Shown: positions 7,766 through 16,177 of the stretch, piece after piece | Position numbering within the stretch: position 1 is the first letter of the stretch | Layout of the letters: each line of letters starts with the position of its first letter | Assembly (NCBI RefSeq): GCF_900112415.1 | Contig: NZ_FOLV01000003.1 | Location: 1-64,000 of the forward strand | Source: Bacillus sp. 491mf | GTDB taxonomy: Bacteria > Bacillota > Bacilli > Bacillales > Bacillaceae_G | Reading direction: 5' to 3' | Length of the DNA: 64,000 nt | Notes under the pieces: generated by a model | The model's input: the letters and a program-made list of their open reading frames with translations, nothing else | Database searches by the model: none | Told to the model about the DNA's origin: nothing | Translations under genes and position numbers: made by a program

Positions 7766-8695
7766 TTACTTGAGAGCGTTAATTGTAATCGTGGCAGTCT
7801 GCGCGATCAGTTCATTATCATAGGTAGCATCCTTTGTATCACGACTGGACAGAATTGCAATGATAATGGGTTTTCTATTCGGTGGCCAAACGATTGCAAT
7901 ATCATTTCGTGTTCCGTAGCTTCCGGCTCCTGATTTATCAGCGACTTCCCAGTCTTTTGGTAATCCAGCGCGGATAAGTTTGTCTCCTGTAGCGTTTCCA
8001 CGCATCCAATCTGTAAGAATTTTACGTTTGTCAGCTGGGAGTACATTTCCAACTGTGAAAGCCTTAAGATCGGTAGCAAGTGCTTTAGCTGTACTTGTAT
8101 CACGGATGTCACCAGGAATAGCTTCGTTTAAATCTGTCTCAAAGCGATCTGCCTGGGTAACTCCATCACCAATCTGTTTGAGCGCTTTTTCAAATCCTTT
8201 AGGCCCGTCTAGTTCCTTAAATAAAAAGTTCCCTGCGGTATTATCACTGTAACGAACGGCAGCTTCTGCAATCTCTCCAAGTGTCATACCGGTATCTACA
8301 TATTTCTCTGTAATGGGTGAATATTCAACTAAATCATCTTTTGTATAAGTGATAACTTCGTTTAATTTGTCAATTGGATTTTGCAGTAGCACTGCTCCTG
8401 CAGCTAAAGCCTTATATGTTGATGCGAAAGCAAACCGTTCATTTTGTTTATAAGAAACTGTTCGATTTGTACCGGTATCAATAGCATAGACACCTAGTCG
8501 AGCGTCGAACTTTTTCTCAAGTTGAGCGAACTCCTGATGAGTCGCATGATTTGTATGTTTGGTTTGCTTTGTTTTTTCTTTTGCTTCCACTTGCAATGGT
8601 TCACCTGTAAAGAGTTTTACACTTGCAAGACTTAAACTTAGTATGCCAACACACATCCCTATTTTTAGCATCCTTGTACTTTTCAAAATGATCAT
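7766..8695 (-). CDS. bla1: Class A beta-lactamase of the B. cereus Bla1 type
   Basis: 309 residues. All class A motifs are present: S-T-Y-K at about 92-95 (catalytic serine), S-D-N at 150-152, the omega-loop ETDLN with Glu186, and K-S-G at 254-256. An N-terminal hydrophobic segment (about 11-30) makes it an exported enzyme that hydrolyses penicillins in the wall space. The sequence closely follows B. cereus beta-lactamase I (FDARLGVYAIDTGTNRTVSY, NDIAIVWPPN). The start is uncertain: ATG 8695 matches the known protein, whereas TTG 8686 has better spacing from GAAAGGA. The gene is divergent from blaR1-blaI across three BlaI-type operators, which implies induction by beta-lactams. Confidence 0.95.
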   Translation of the reverse strand: MIILKSTRMLKIGMCVGILSLSLASVKLFTGEPLQVEAKEKTKQTKHTNHATHQEFAQLEKKFDARLGVYAIDTGTNRTVSYKQNERFAFASTYKALAAGAVLLQNPIDKLNEVITYTKDDLVEYSPITEKYVDTGMTLGEIAEAAVRYSDNTAGNFLFKELDGPKGFEKALKQIGDGVTQADRFETDLNEAIPGDIRDTSTAKALATDLKAFTVGNVLPADKRKILTDWMRGNATGDKLIRAGLPKDWEVADKSGAGSYGTRNDIAIVWPPNRKPIIIAILSSRDTKDATYDNELIAQTATITINALK

Positions 8696-8856
8696 TCCTT
8701 TCACACTTTTAATACTTAAAACAAATGTTAAATTAGATACAATGTATACAATTTGAACACCGGTTTTTACTATTACATGTAAAACCTCCTAATTATTTGA
8801 TTAGACTCTTATGTACGAATTGAAAGAACAACCTTATTCAAGGAGTTTCAAAAGAT

Positions 8857-8902
8857 TACATTTGTAGTCTGATTACATCTGTAGTACAATATTACAGATG
8901 TA
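8857..8902. promoter_or_regulatory. Three BlaI/MecI-type operators
   Basis: Three dyads of the form TACA-N2-TGTA occur at 8857-8866, 8874-8883 and 8893-8902 (inner bases TT, TC and GA). This TACA/TGTA spacing is the core of the bla/mec operators bound by BlaI and MecI. They lie between bla1 and blaR1, so a BlaI dimer array could repress both directions until BlaR1 senses drug. Confidence 0.85.
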
Positions 8903-8992
8903 ATCAAGTGAAGTCAACTCTTTATTTTTCATCATCAAGCTACTATAAATATGCTATATACCTGTTTTTAAAAATTAAAAAATCCAAGAGAG

Positions 8993-10780
8993 TTGGTGTT
9001 GAGAGACATGTTTTTAACTCATTTTATAATTGGCCTATTGGTGTCTTCATTTTCCGTTGTTGTTATTCTACTTACACGAAAATGGTTTGGAAGACAACTA
9101 ACAGCAAAATGGCACTATCATTTGTGGATGTTTCTTTTTATCGCTTTAGCACTTCCATTCATACCTACTCATTTATATAATTTTAGTTCTCTCTTTAGCG
9201 GTGGGAATACATATCAGACTAATGCGCTCAGCCCTAATACAGAAATAACTGGAACTAATATGATGCAGGGTCTACACCTGATACAAGACTTTTCTGTATC
9301 TGTCAATCGGCCGGATCTGTCCTTACTTAATATGGGAGTGATGGGATTATGGATGTCAGGGGTGCTATTGTATACTTTTACTATAGTTCGTGGATGGATT
9401 ACACTTAGAAGGATAAAGAATTATTCTTCTACGTTTTCCAATCAAGAAGTTCTCGTGCTTTTCGAAGAATGCAAGAAAAGACTACAGATTAAAAAATCAA
9501 TAAAGATTGTTATTTCGAAAAAAGTCCAATCTCCAATGATATTCGGACTTTTTCAAACATATATCGTCTTACCTTCTCAGCATGAAAACTGGCTCAACTT
9601 GAAACATTACGAGTATATCTTTCTTCATGAACTGAATCACTATAAAAATAAGGATCTGCTGACAAATTACGTGATATTGTTCTATCAAATCGTTTATTGG
9701 TTTAATCCCCTTGTCTGGCTTGCTTTTAGAGAAATGAGATTAGATCGGGAAATCGCATGTGATACATCTGTTTTACATTTACTAGATGATAATTCATTTA
9801 GTGAATATGGAAATACAATCATTAATTTTTTAGATCTTTCGAAACGGTCAAGTAAGCTACAGTTAGTAACACAAATAAACGGTTCGAAGAGTCAAATCAA
9901 AAAACGAATTGAACAAATTGCTGCCTATAAGCCTGGAGCAAAGAAATCAATAAGAAAAAGCGTCTTTATTTATGTGTTGGCCAGTATCATTTTGACAGTC
10001 CAATTACCTGTCATTTCTGCATTTGCGACGGAGAACGACCGATACTATTTTAATAATGACGGAACAGTTTATGAGGATTTACATCAATTCTTTAAAGGGT
10101 ATGAAGGAAGTTTTGTTTTATATGATCAGAGTGCAAAACAATATCGCATTTATAATGAAGAGAAAAGTGCGTTGCGGGTATCACCTGATTCCACATACAA
10201 AATCTATAGTGCCTTATTTGCACTAGAATCAAATGTGATATCACCCGAAGAATCCACCCTTTCATGGGATGGGACGGAGCAACCCTATGACGCTTGGAAT
10301 ATGGATCAGGATGTCTCATCTGCTTTACAAAAATCTGTAAACTGGTATTTCCAAGAACTAGATCGTAGAACAGGAATTGAAACAATACAATCTAATCTAC
10401 AAGATATAAACTATGGAAACTCCAATGTATCTGGGGGGGTAGGTGAATTCTGGCACGAATCCTCATTAAAAATTTCTCCAGTCGAGCAAGTGCAACTGCT
10501 GCAAGCCTTTTATTATAATCAATTGGGATATAAGGAAGTGAATATCCAAGCTGTGAAAGAAGCACTATTCTTAGAAAAGAATGAAGAAGCTCGCCTATCA
10601 GGAAAAACGGGTACAGGAACAGTGAATGGAAAAAACATCAATGGTTGGTTTATCGGGTATGTAGAGACGAAGAACAATACTTATTTCTTTGCTACCAATA
10701 TACAAAATGAAGATGATGTATCTGGAAGCAAGGCTATAGAAATTACTTTATCAATTTTAAAGGATTTAGGAATCTATTAA
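8993..10780 (+). CDS. blaR1: BlaR1-type beta-lactam sensor and metalloprotease
   Basis: About 595 residues. The N-terminal part has membrane helices and a cytosolic zinc protease domain with HELNH near residues 212-216 and downstream EIACD; the C-terminal extracellular domain is a class D-like penicillin sensor with S-T-Y-K at 400-403 and a KTGTG motif near 537. Acylation of the sensor serine activates the protease, which leads to loss of BlaI and expression of bla genes. The start is unclear: TTG 8993, GTG 8996, TTG 8999 and ATG 9008 are all in frame; TTG 8999 has the best distance from AAGAGAG. blaI follows at once. Confidence 0.92.
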   Translation: MVLRDMFLTHFIIGLLVSSFSVVVILLTRKWFGRQLTAKWHYHLWMFLFIALALPFIPTHLYNFSSLFSGGNTYQTNALSPNTEITGTNMMQGLHLIQDFSVSVNRPDLSLLNMGVMGLWMSGVLLYTFTIVRGWITLRRIKNYSSTFSNQEVLVLFEECKKRLQIKKSIKIVISKKVQSPMIFGLFQTYIVLPSQHENWLNLKHYEYIFLHELNHYKNKDLLTNYVILFYQIVYWFNPLVWLAFREMRLDREIACDTSVLHLLDDNSFSEYGNTIINFLDLSKRSSKLQLVTQINGSKSQIKKRIEQIAAYKPGAKKSIRKSVFIYVLASIILTVQLPVISAFATENDRYYFNNDGTVYEDLHQFFKGYEGSFVLYDQSAKQYRIYNEEKSALRVSPDSTYKIYSALFALESNVISPEESTLSWDGTEQPYDAWNMDQDVSSALQKSVNWYFQELDRRTGIETIQSNLQDINYGNSNVSGGVGEFWHESSLKISPVEQVQLLQAFYYNQLGYKEVNIQAVKEALFLEKNEEARLSGKTGTGTVNGKNINGWFIGYVETKNNTYFFATNIQNEDDVSGSKAIEITLSILKDLGIY

Positions 10781-10800
10781 AGAAAATGGAGGGGATAAAT

Positions 10801-11181
10801 ATGGAGAAAAACATCCCTAGTATATCAGAATCAGAATGGGAAATCATGAACGTGCTTTGGGATAAAGCTCCTCAAACAGCGAATGACATCATACTTTCCT
10901 TACAGGAGAGTACTGATTGGAAACCGAAAACCATACGTACTCTTCTCGATCGGTTAGTTCAAAAAGATGTAGTAGGTGTCAATAAAAATCTAAGAGTTTA
11001 CACCTTTTACCCGCTCTATACACAGGAAGAGTTCCAGCGTGCCGAGACCAAATCATTTATTAAGCGTATCTATGGAGGTACCCTGAAATCCATGCTTGCC
11101 CAATTCATTCAGGAAGATACCCTATCTGATGATGAAATCAATGAACTACGCTTTATTTTAGATAGGAAACCTAAAAAGTAA
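10801..11181 (+). CDS. blaI: BlaI/MecI-family repressor
   Basis: 126 residues with the winged-helix pattern of BlaI/MecI: ISESEWEIMNVLWDKAPQTANDI at the N-terminus, KTIRTLLDRLVQK as the recognition region and a C-terminal dimerisation helix pair. It binds TACA/TGTA dyads as a dimer, and three such dyads lie between bla1 and blaR1. ATG 10801 is preferred because GGAGGGG lies 7 bases upstream; the in-frame ATG at 10786 overlaps that ribosome binding site. It is separated from blaR1 by about 20 bases and ends before a hairpin. Confidence 0.93.
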   Translation: MEKNIPSISESEWEIMNVLWDKAPQTANDIILSLQESTDWKPKTIRTLLDRLVQKDVVGVNKNLRVYTFYPLYTQEEFQRAETKSFIKRIYGGTLKSMLAQFIQEDTLSDDEINELRFILDRKPKK

Positions 11182-11188
11182 TAATATT

Positions 11189-11228
11189 AAAAAAGGCGAT
11201 TTGGAATTTTTTTAAATCGCTTTTTTCG
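11189..11228 (+). terminator. Terminator of blaR1-blaI
   Basis: AAAAAAGGCGATTT pairs with AAATCGCTTTTTT and ends in T residues, just beyond the blaI stop. Confidence 0.8.
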
Positions 11229-11432
11229 GTCGAAATCGAAATAGTGGGGGACATATTACTCATGTAATTATCATTTCTACTCAGATTAAAAAGAATCACT
11301 TTCTTCCCGTCCGTTAGTCATAATGAACGAAACGACCCCATGCTCATTCCACCCCCATACGATAAAATGAGCTTTTTGGTTACAAGTTAGCACAAAATTT
11401 CGTTCTGGGGGCATTATGAGATCTTAACTTGA

Positions 11433-11591
11433 TGGGCATGGACTGTTACTGCTTCTTTATTTGCAGGGTTTACTACATGGTCGGATAAAAAATCTTTAGG
11501 AAAGGTAGCAGTTACTATAGAGCGGATTTATTCATACTCATTGATAGGAATAGAAACGTCTTATATATTTTCTTATTGTTATTATATTTAA
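11433..11591 (+). pseudogene. Start-less coding-like fragment
   Basis: Between an in-frame TGA at 11430 and TAA at 11589 there are 52 open codons reading WAWTVTASLFAGFTTWSDKK and onward. There is no start codon with a ribosome binding site. The hydrophobic opening followed by a charged turn resembles the end of a membrane protein. Parent not recognised; it could be chance. Confidence 0.3.
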
Positions 11592-11624
11592 ATAATACAT
11601 AAAGATGAAAAAAGGGGTAAAGCC

Positions 11625-12326
11625 ATGGATTATAACGCATTTCTTAAGCAAGTAATTAATGGAGATTGGAAGTCAACTCAAAAGGGTTTTATTGTTTATA
11701 CTCCTGAAAAAACCATTGAATATTTTGAAGATATATCAAATGAAAAGGATATATTTTTAGCGGATTTTAAGTATGTTGAAGATTTATTTTTTGAAGCATG
11801 TTCTAATGTCATAGAAAAATTTTCTCGTTCCGAAAATAATAAAGATGTATTTGTACTCGCATTGTACGTTGATACTGAGGGCGGCTATTTTGGTATATCA
11901 ATAAATACAGAACCGGAATACCGAAAGATAATTGATAAGTGGTATCCTGATGAATCAGAAGAAGAGCTTAATAGCTTATATGGAGTTCGGTACCATGATT
12001 CAGCATTTCCGTTTACCTTTTTCAGTGAATTAATCACTCCGCAATTAGAAGAAATCACAAACGCATACTATTGTATAAATACGGAGCATCCAATACTTGA
12101 TGTTCAAAGAAAGATAGCATTTCGTAAATCCTTTTTTGAAGAACATCTAATATTAATAGGAATCAACGTGATGAATAGACTTAAAAATATATTTTCATTG
12201 TTGGATACAACAGAAGATTTTTTTGCTTATGTAACCTTGCATGATGTCAATGCTGAACTTTCCGAATTGTTGATCAAAAAAACAGTTCCAAATTTATTGT
12301 TCGAGCAGCTATTTTCCAAAAAATAA
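11625..12326 (+). CDS. DUF4303-like protein
   Basis: 233 residues, soluble and acidic, with a good ribosome binding site (AAAAAGGGG) before ATG. The block VLALYVDTEGGYFGISINTEPEYRKI (about 85-110) resembles the DUF4303 core. DUF4303 proteins are found among immunity-like genes of polymorphic toxin systems, but no toxin gene is adjacent here, so an immunity role is only inference. No catalytic motif was identified. It forms a single-gene unit. Confidence 0.6.
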   Translation: MDYNAFLKQVINGDWKSTQKGFIVYTPEKTIEYFEDISNEKDIFLADFKYVEDLFFEACSNVIEKFSRSENNKDVFVLALYVDTEGGYFGISINTEPEYRKIIDKWYPDESEEELNSLYGVRYHDSAFPFTFFSELITPQLEEITNAYYCINTEHPILDVQRKIAFRKSFFEEHLILIGINVMNRLKNIFSLLDTTEDFFAYVTLHDVNAELSELLIKKTVPNLLFEQLFSKK

Positions 12327-12457
12327 ATGAAATGAATACAAAAGTCATTGAGGGATGTTCATCCTACGAAGGAATAAATCAAATCCTTTTTATAATTATT
12401 TTTTGAGGTGAAGAGAAAAGGAATAGTTCTAACTAGTTTGTATGATACATGAGACTC

Positions 12458-12560
12458 TTAGGCACCTATATAAAGTGTCTTTCCTTGTTCACATTCAGCA
12501 GAATACGTATAACCTAATCGTTTCATAAAATTAAAGAATAATATATTTCTTAAGGAACTA
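12458..12560 (-). pseudogene. Possible C-terminal fragment of an acetyltransferase-like gene
   Basis: On the minus strand an open reading ends FNFMKRLGYTYSAECEQGKT plus LYIGA and TAA at 12458-12460. The phrase NFMKRLGYT followed by a short strand resembles the C-terminal beta-6/beta-7 of GNAT enzymes. There is no start or ribosome binding site and the upstream part is lost. Weak evidence. Confidence 0.3.
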
Positions 12561-12566
12561 TAAAAC

Positions 12567-12605
12567 AAAAAGCGCACCATTTATTGCATTGGCGCGCTTT
12601 TTGTT
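12567..12605 (-). terminator. Terminator of the erythromycin-esterase-like gene
   Basis: AAAAAGCGCGCCAATGC pairs with the facing ATGGTGCGCTTTTT on the minus strand and ends in T residues, directly after the stop. Confidence 0.8.
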
Positions 12606-13955
12606 TTACTTAATTCGTGAAGGGCTAATATGCTCTAGCCATAGAATCCCATCATATTGTTGGTTAGGAATCATGACTTCATCTAGACATCCCCAATACT
12701 GTCCGATAATAGGCATATACATCCAAGAGGTTTCAGGACGATTTTCCTCACCTTTTAAATTTACAAATACTTGCGGATGCTGTGCAGCCTTCAAAATTTC
12801 TTCGACACTATTTGTTTGATGTTTTTCTATTACAGAATAAGGCGTCTTATTATCCGTATCTAAACTACTACCACTATATGCATATAAACCGACTGTGTAC
12901 ATTTGATTTTTCAAATACTGTGGTATCATATCCATCATATTTGGGAATGGGCGTTCGGTTGCGGCTTGAATCATTTTAGAATTTTGTTTTCTAATATGAT
13001 AATTGTGTCCCCACACAATTATTTTTTTATTCTTAAATTGCATCTCGCTTAACCATGCTAAATTCTGTGCCATCCGTTGATCTCGAGTGTAAAATGAGTA
13101 ATCATCTGGATATTTTTCACGTGGAATTTTCTTCTGCTCTTTCACATCGCTTGGCATATATGTTTTAAGCGCATCGATTCGAATCTTGATTGATTTTTCT
13201 AGAAGATTTACATCATAGGATGTTTTAGGTGCTACTTGTTGCAATTCATTTTTATGTTGTTGGATAAACTCTTTTATGTTTTCATATTTGTCTAAAAGGG
13301 GTGCCTGCATTGCTTGAAATTCCTTATAAGAAGAGACAGAACGGTATTTTACGATTTCTTTTTCTGCTTCTACAAGTAATTTACCTACTTCAGGATCCAA
13401 TTTCCCAATCCATTCATTTGCATATGTTGCAAATGTAGCAGTATTGACATTCCAAGGTATTTGTATATCAAATCCTGTTAAAATAAGAGGTGTTCCTTTT
13501 TCTTTTTGTTCTTTTATGTATTGAAATAATTCTTCCACATCTTCTGTAAACCACGGGTTATAAATAGCTTTCTTCATGGCTTGTTCAGCTGTTAAATCAT
13601 CTATATTTTGATACACAGCATTCGCTTCCGCAAAGTTTGATTCAAATGCAATCACATCATAACCCATTTCTTCATGCAAATACTTAATGATACGAACCTT
13701 TGATTGATTCATTTCTGTTGAACCATGAGTAGACTCACCTAGTGAAACAATCCGTTTGCCCTGTAAGATTTGTTTCAAAAATGATAAATCTTCATTCGAG
13801 CTAGCAGTTGGTTCTTGTAATTTAACTGCATGTTCGCGAACCCAACTCTGCCATTTTTGTTGATCTGCAGGCATTTCTTCAGCAGATGCTACTGTCGAAA
13901 ATGTTGTTAGCGCAAATAAAGTAGTTATGAATCCTTTTTTCCATTTTGAAAACAC
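12606..13955 (-). CDS. Secreted erythromycin-esterase-family protein
   Basis: 449 residues with an N-terminal signal peptide (KWKKGF, then hydrophobic FITTLFALTTFSTVASA, cleavage after about 25). The mature part has the erythromycin esterase family blocks: VSLGESTHGSTEM near 70 with the key Glu and His, DVIAFESNFAEAN near 100, ILTGFDIQ near 157, and IIVWGHNYHIRK near 315. Relatives hydrolyse macrolide lactones or act on unknown esters; most Bacillus homologues are not proven resistance enzymes. GTG 13955 is supported by AGGAGGGG five bases upstream. Its export sets it apart from cytosolic EreA/EreB. Confidence 0.85.
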   Translation of the reverse strand: MFSKWKKGFITTLFALTTFSTVASAEEMPADQQKWQSWVREHAVKLQEPTASSNEDLSFLKQILQGKRIVSLGESTHGSTEMNQSKVRIIKYLHEEMGYDVIAFESNFAEANAVYQNIDDLTAEQAMKKAIYNPWFTEDVEELFQYIKEQKEKGTPLILTGFDIQIPWNVNTATFATYANEWIGKLDPEVGKLLVEAEKEIVKYRSVSSYKEFQAMQAPLLDKYENIKEFIQQHKNELQQVAPKTSYDVNLLEKSIKIRIDALKTYMPSDVKEQKKIPREKYPDDYSFYTRDQRMAQNLAWLSEMQFKNKKIIVWGHNYHIRKQNSKMIQAATERPFPNMMDMIPQYLKNQMYTVGLYAYSGSSLDTDNKTPYSVIEKHQTNSVEEILKAAQHPQVFVNLKGEENRPETSWMYMPIIGQYWGCLDEVMIPNQQYDGILWLEHISPSRIK

Positions 13956-14315
13956 ACATACCCCTCCTGATTTTTTATAACCTTTATTACATAAATCTAA
14001 TTATCTATCATTCATTTGAAAAAATGGGAATAATTAGATTTATATATTTATACTAGAGGATAGGGTTTATAAAAATCAAGAAAAAGGTGATAATTGAGTT
14101 AAGTCATAAAATTCTGTAAATTTAAAAAGAACCGTTAGAGTAGAGTTCTAGGAAATATTCTGCATGGTTACTACAAGTATATGGCGTTATTAAGATTTGA
14201 GTTAGATAGGATTTAAAGAAAGACGGCTGCTATTTAATTTGTTGAAGTAATCAATATGTTTACGAAACACACAAAGCCTCAAGTGTGTTCATACATTCAC
14301 ACCTGAGGCTATTAG
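13956..14315. other. Intergenic region with the dhaQ terminator
   Basis: Apart from the terminator hairpin of dhaQ at its right end (about 14276-14309) and the ribosome binding site of the secreted esterase-like gene at its left end, nothing coding was seen. Confidence 0.5.
14276..14309 (-). terminator. Terminator of dhaS-dhaQ
   Basis: GCCTCA and TGAGGC together with GTGTG and CACAC form a long stem just after the dhaQ stop codon. Confidence 0.7.
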
Positions 14316-15314
14316 CTACCAGTTAGCCACTTCAACATTTGTCTTTAGCCACTTTTCCCAAAGGGGGTCCTCTATTTTCAGTAAACTTAATGACGTGCCT
14401 TGCATGTCTAAAGATGTTAGATGGGTTCCGACTTTGACAAATCGAATATCTAATCTTTCAAGTTCACATAAACGACGAATGTCATTGGCGAAGATATACT
14501 GTTCCATTAATGGGGTAGCACCTAAGCCATTAATTAGAATGGCAAACCTGTCTCCTTGTTTCCAGCGGTAAATGCTTTTGAGTTTGTTCATAAGCTCGAT
14601 TGCCAATTTTTCAGAAGAAAATAATGCCTCTTTACGGTATCCTTTTTCTCCGTGGATGCCGACTCCATAAAAAACTTCATTGTCTTGCAAGGTAAAAGAA
14701 ACTTTGCCTTGGATAGGATTGGTTGCTGGAGAGAGGGCGACTCCTAATGTATGCAGATTATGAATAACAGAGTGACCAACGTCTGTTAATTGTTGTAATG
14801 AATAGTTTTCAAGAGCTGCTGCTCCGAGTATTTTATGAACAAAAATCGTTCCAGCTACTCCTCGCCTTCTTTTATTAAAAGAAGCATCATCTTCAATGGA
14901 AACATCGTCATTTACAATTACATGATCAACAAGTCTTCCTTCCTCTTTTGCCAAAGCTTCAGCAGTTAAGAAGTTTTCTACGTCAGCTTTAAAGTTTTTA
15001 ATGATTAAGAGGACACTCTTATCCTTAGGAACAGAGCGGATTGCTGCTAATATTTGTTCTGGTGTAGGAGGAGTGAAGATTTCTCCATTGACTGCTACTG
15101 AAAGCATTCCTTCACCTACATAACCAATATCAGCTGGTTCATGCCCGCTGCCGCCGCCGCTTATGATTACAACGTTTTGTCCAATTTCGGAAAGATCTTT
15201 CTGATAAATAATGTTATGTTTTGCGTTGTAACATATTTTATCGTTATGTTCAAAATAAAAACCATGTAACATATCCTGAACAATATTTTGAACATCATTC
15301 ATGATTTTTTTCAT
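14316..15314 (-). CDS. dhaQ: DhaQ: DhaK-like coactivator of DhaS
   Basis: 332 residues homologous over the full length to the DhaK subunit of dihydroxyacetone kinase. The substrate-binding histidine that forms a hemiaminal with dihydroxyacetone is kept (GVGIHGEKG, His221), as is the GGGSGHEP loop. The second histidine of the DhaK motif GHEPxH, a catalytic residue (His56 of E. coli DhaK), is Asp62 here (GHEPAD), which argues against kinase activity. This and the dhaS neighbour fit DhaQ, known from Lactococcus as a ligand-sensing coactivator of the TetR-type regulator DhaS. It starts 15 bases after dhaS with AAGGTGG before ATG 15314. Confidence 0.85.
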   Translation of the reverse strand: MKKIMNDVQNIVQDMLHGFYFEHNDKICYNAKHNIIYQKDLSEIGQNVVIISGGGSGHEPADIGYVGEGMLSVAVNGEIFTPPTPEQILAAIRSVPKDKSVLLIIKNFKADVENFLTAEALAKEEGRLVDHVIVNDDVSIEDDASFNKRRRGVAGTIFVHKILGAAALENYSLQQLTDVGHSVIHNLHTLGVALSPATNPIQGKVSFTLQDNEVFYGVGIHGEKGYRKEALFSSEKLAIELMNKLKSIYRWKQGDRFAILINGLGATPLMEQYIFANDIRRLCELERLDIRFVKVGTHLTSLDMQGTSLSLLKIEDPLWEKWLKTNVEVANW

Positions 15315-15329
15315 TGTTTTTCCACCTTA

Positions 15330-15899
15330 TCATTTGTTTGCTGATTGCTGGAGTAAAAGTACTAATTGATTGTTTATCATATTTTTCATCATAGAAGACA
15401 TGATAGATGGATCTACAGCGCAGTGGTTTTCAATCCAGTCTTTTATCGTCCCAACAAATCCATGACTATAAAAAGAGGCCAGTGTATCTTTTTTCACTTC
15501 AGAAATAGCTAAATTACAGCCAACTAATAGCTCATCGATAATTTTGATGTATAAGTTTTTCGTATGTTCAAATAGATAGTAATTAAATGAGTTTTGCTCG
15601 ATTACTTTAAATGCATTTTGGTAGAAGTGTTGATTTTGGTGAAAGTAATCAAATAATAAGTCGAAAATATTTTCCCATTTTTCATAATCAAGAAAGTCTA
15701 TAATATTTTCCTTCGTTTCTTCTTTATAAATCCAACCTAACAGTTCAAATTTATCTTTAAAGTGATAATAAAAAGTTTGCCTGCGCATCTGACAAATTAC
15801 CATAATATCACTCACAGATATTTTATGAAAAGGTTCTGTTTCCATTAATTGTTTTAGCGAGTTGGCTATAATTTTTTTGGAAATAATAGAAGAGGTCAT
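15330..15899 (-). CDS. dhaS: DhaS: TetR-family activator of dihydroxyacetone kinase genes
   Basis: 189 residues with a TetR-type N-terminal helix-turn-helix (FHKISVSDIMVICQMRRQTF through YYHFKDKFELLGWI). The C-terminal domain and the following dhaQ gene identify it as DhaS, which in Lactococcus works unusually as an activator when bound by DhaQ plus dihydroxyacetone. AGAAAGGA precedes ATG 15899. A near-perfect match to the reported DhaS inverted repeat lies at 15972-15993, between this gene and the divergent kinase gene. Confidence 0.85.
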   Translation of the reverse strand: MTSSIISKKIIANSLKQLMETEPFHKISVSDIMVICQMRRQTFYYHFKDKFELLGWIYKEETKENIIDFLDYEKWENIFDLLFDYFHQNQHFYQNAFKVIEQNSFNYYLFEHTKNLYIKIIDELLVGCNLAISEVKKDTLASFYSHGFVGTIKDWIENHCAVDPSIMSSMMKNMINNQLVLLLQQSANK

Positions 15900-15971
15900 T
15901 TGAATCCTTTCTACAACTTTATTCTTTTCTAATAATTAACATCCTATCTATAAATAAATAGGGATGTCTTT

Positions 15972-15993
15972 AGACAAATCGTAAATTTTGTCC
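15972..15993. promoter_or_regulatory. DhaS operator
   Basis: On the minus strand the site reads GGACAAAA-N6-ATTTGTCT. The DhaS binding site reported for Lactococcus, as I remember it, is GGACACAT-N6-ATTTGTCC; the spacing is identical and 13 of 16 specified bases agree. Its place upstream of the kinase promoter suits an activator. Confidence 0.75.
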
Positions 15994-15998
15994 GTTTA

Positions 15999-16045
15999 TT
16001 GTAAAACGCTTTCATTTTAATATAGTTAGTAATAATACGCTTTCA
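15999..16045 (+). promoter_or_regulatory. Kinase-gene promoter with two CcpA cre-like boxes
   Basis: TTGTAA (15999-16004) and TATAGT (16021-16026), 16 bases apart, make a plausible sigma-A promoter. TGAAAGCG half-sites occur on the minus strand at 16000-16014 and 16032-16045, overlapping the -35 region and the likely transcription start, as expected for catabolite repression by CcpA. Neither is a perfect cre. Confidence 0.5.
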
Positions 16046-16177
16046 AATATATCATAATTCAGAAGGGAATGTACCGTGGCAGCAATACTCTATGAATAAA
16101 GAAATCTATGAAAGTGTGTATACGAATAAGATAAACAATTTAAGAAAATAGCAAAATGTATAGAGGAGGAGTAATAA

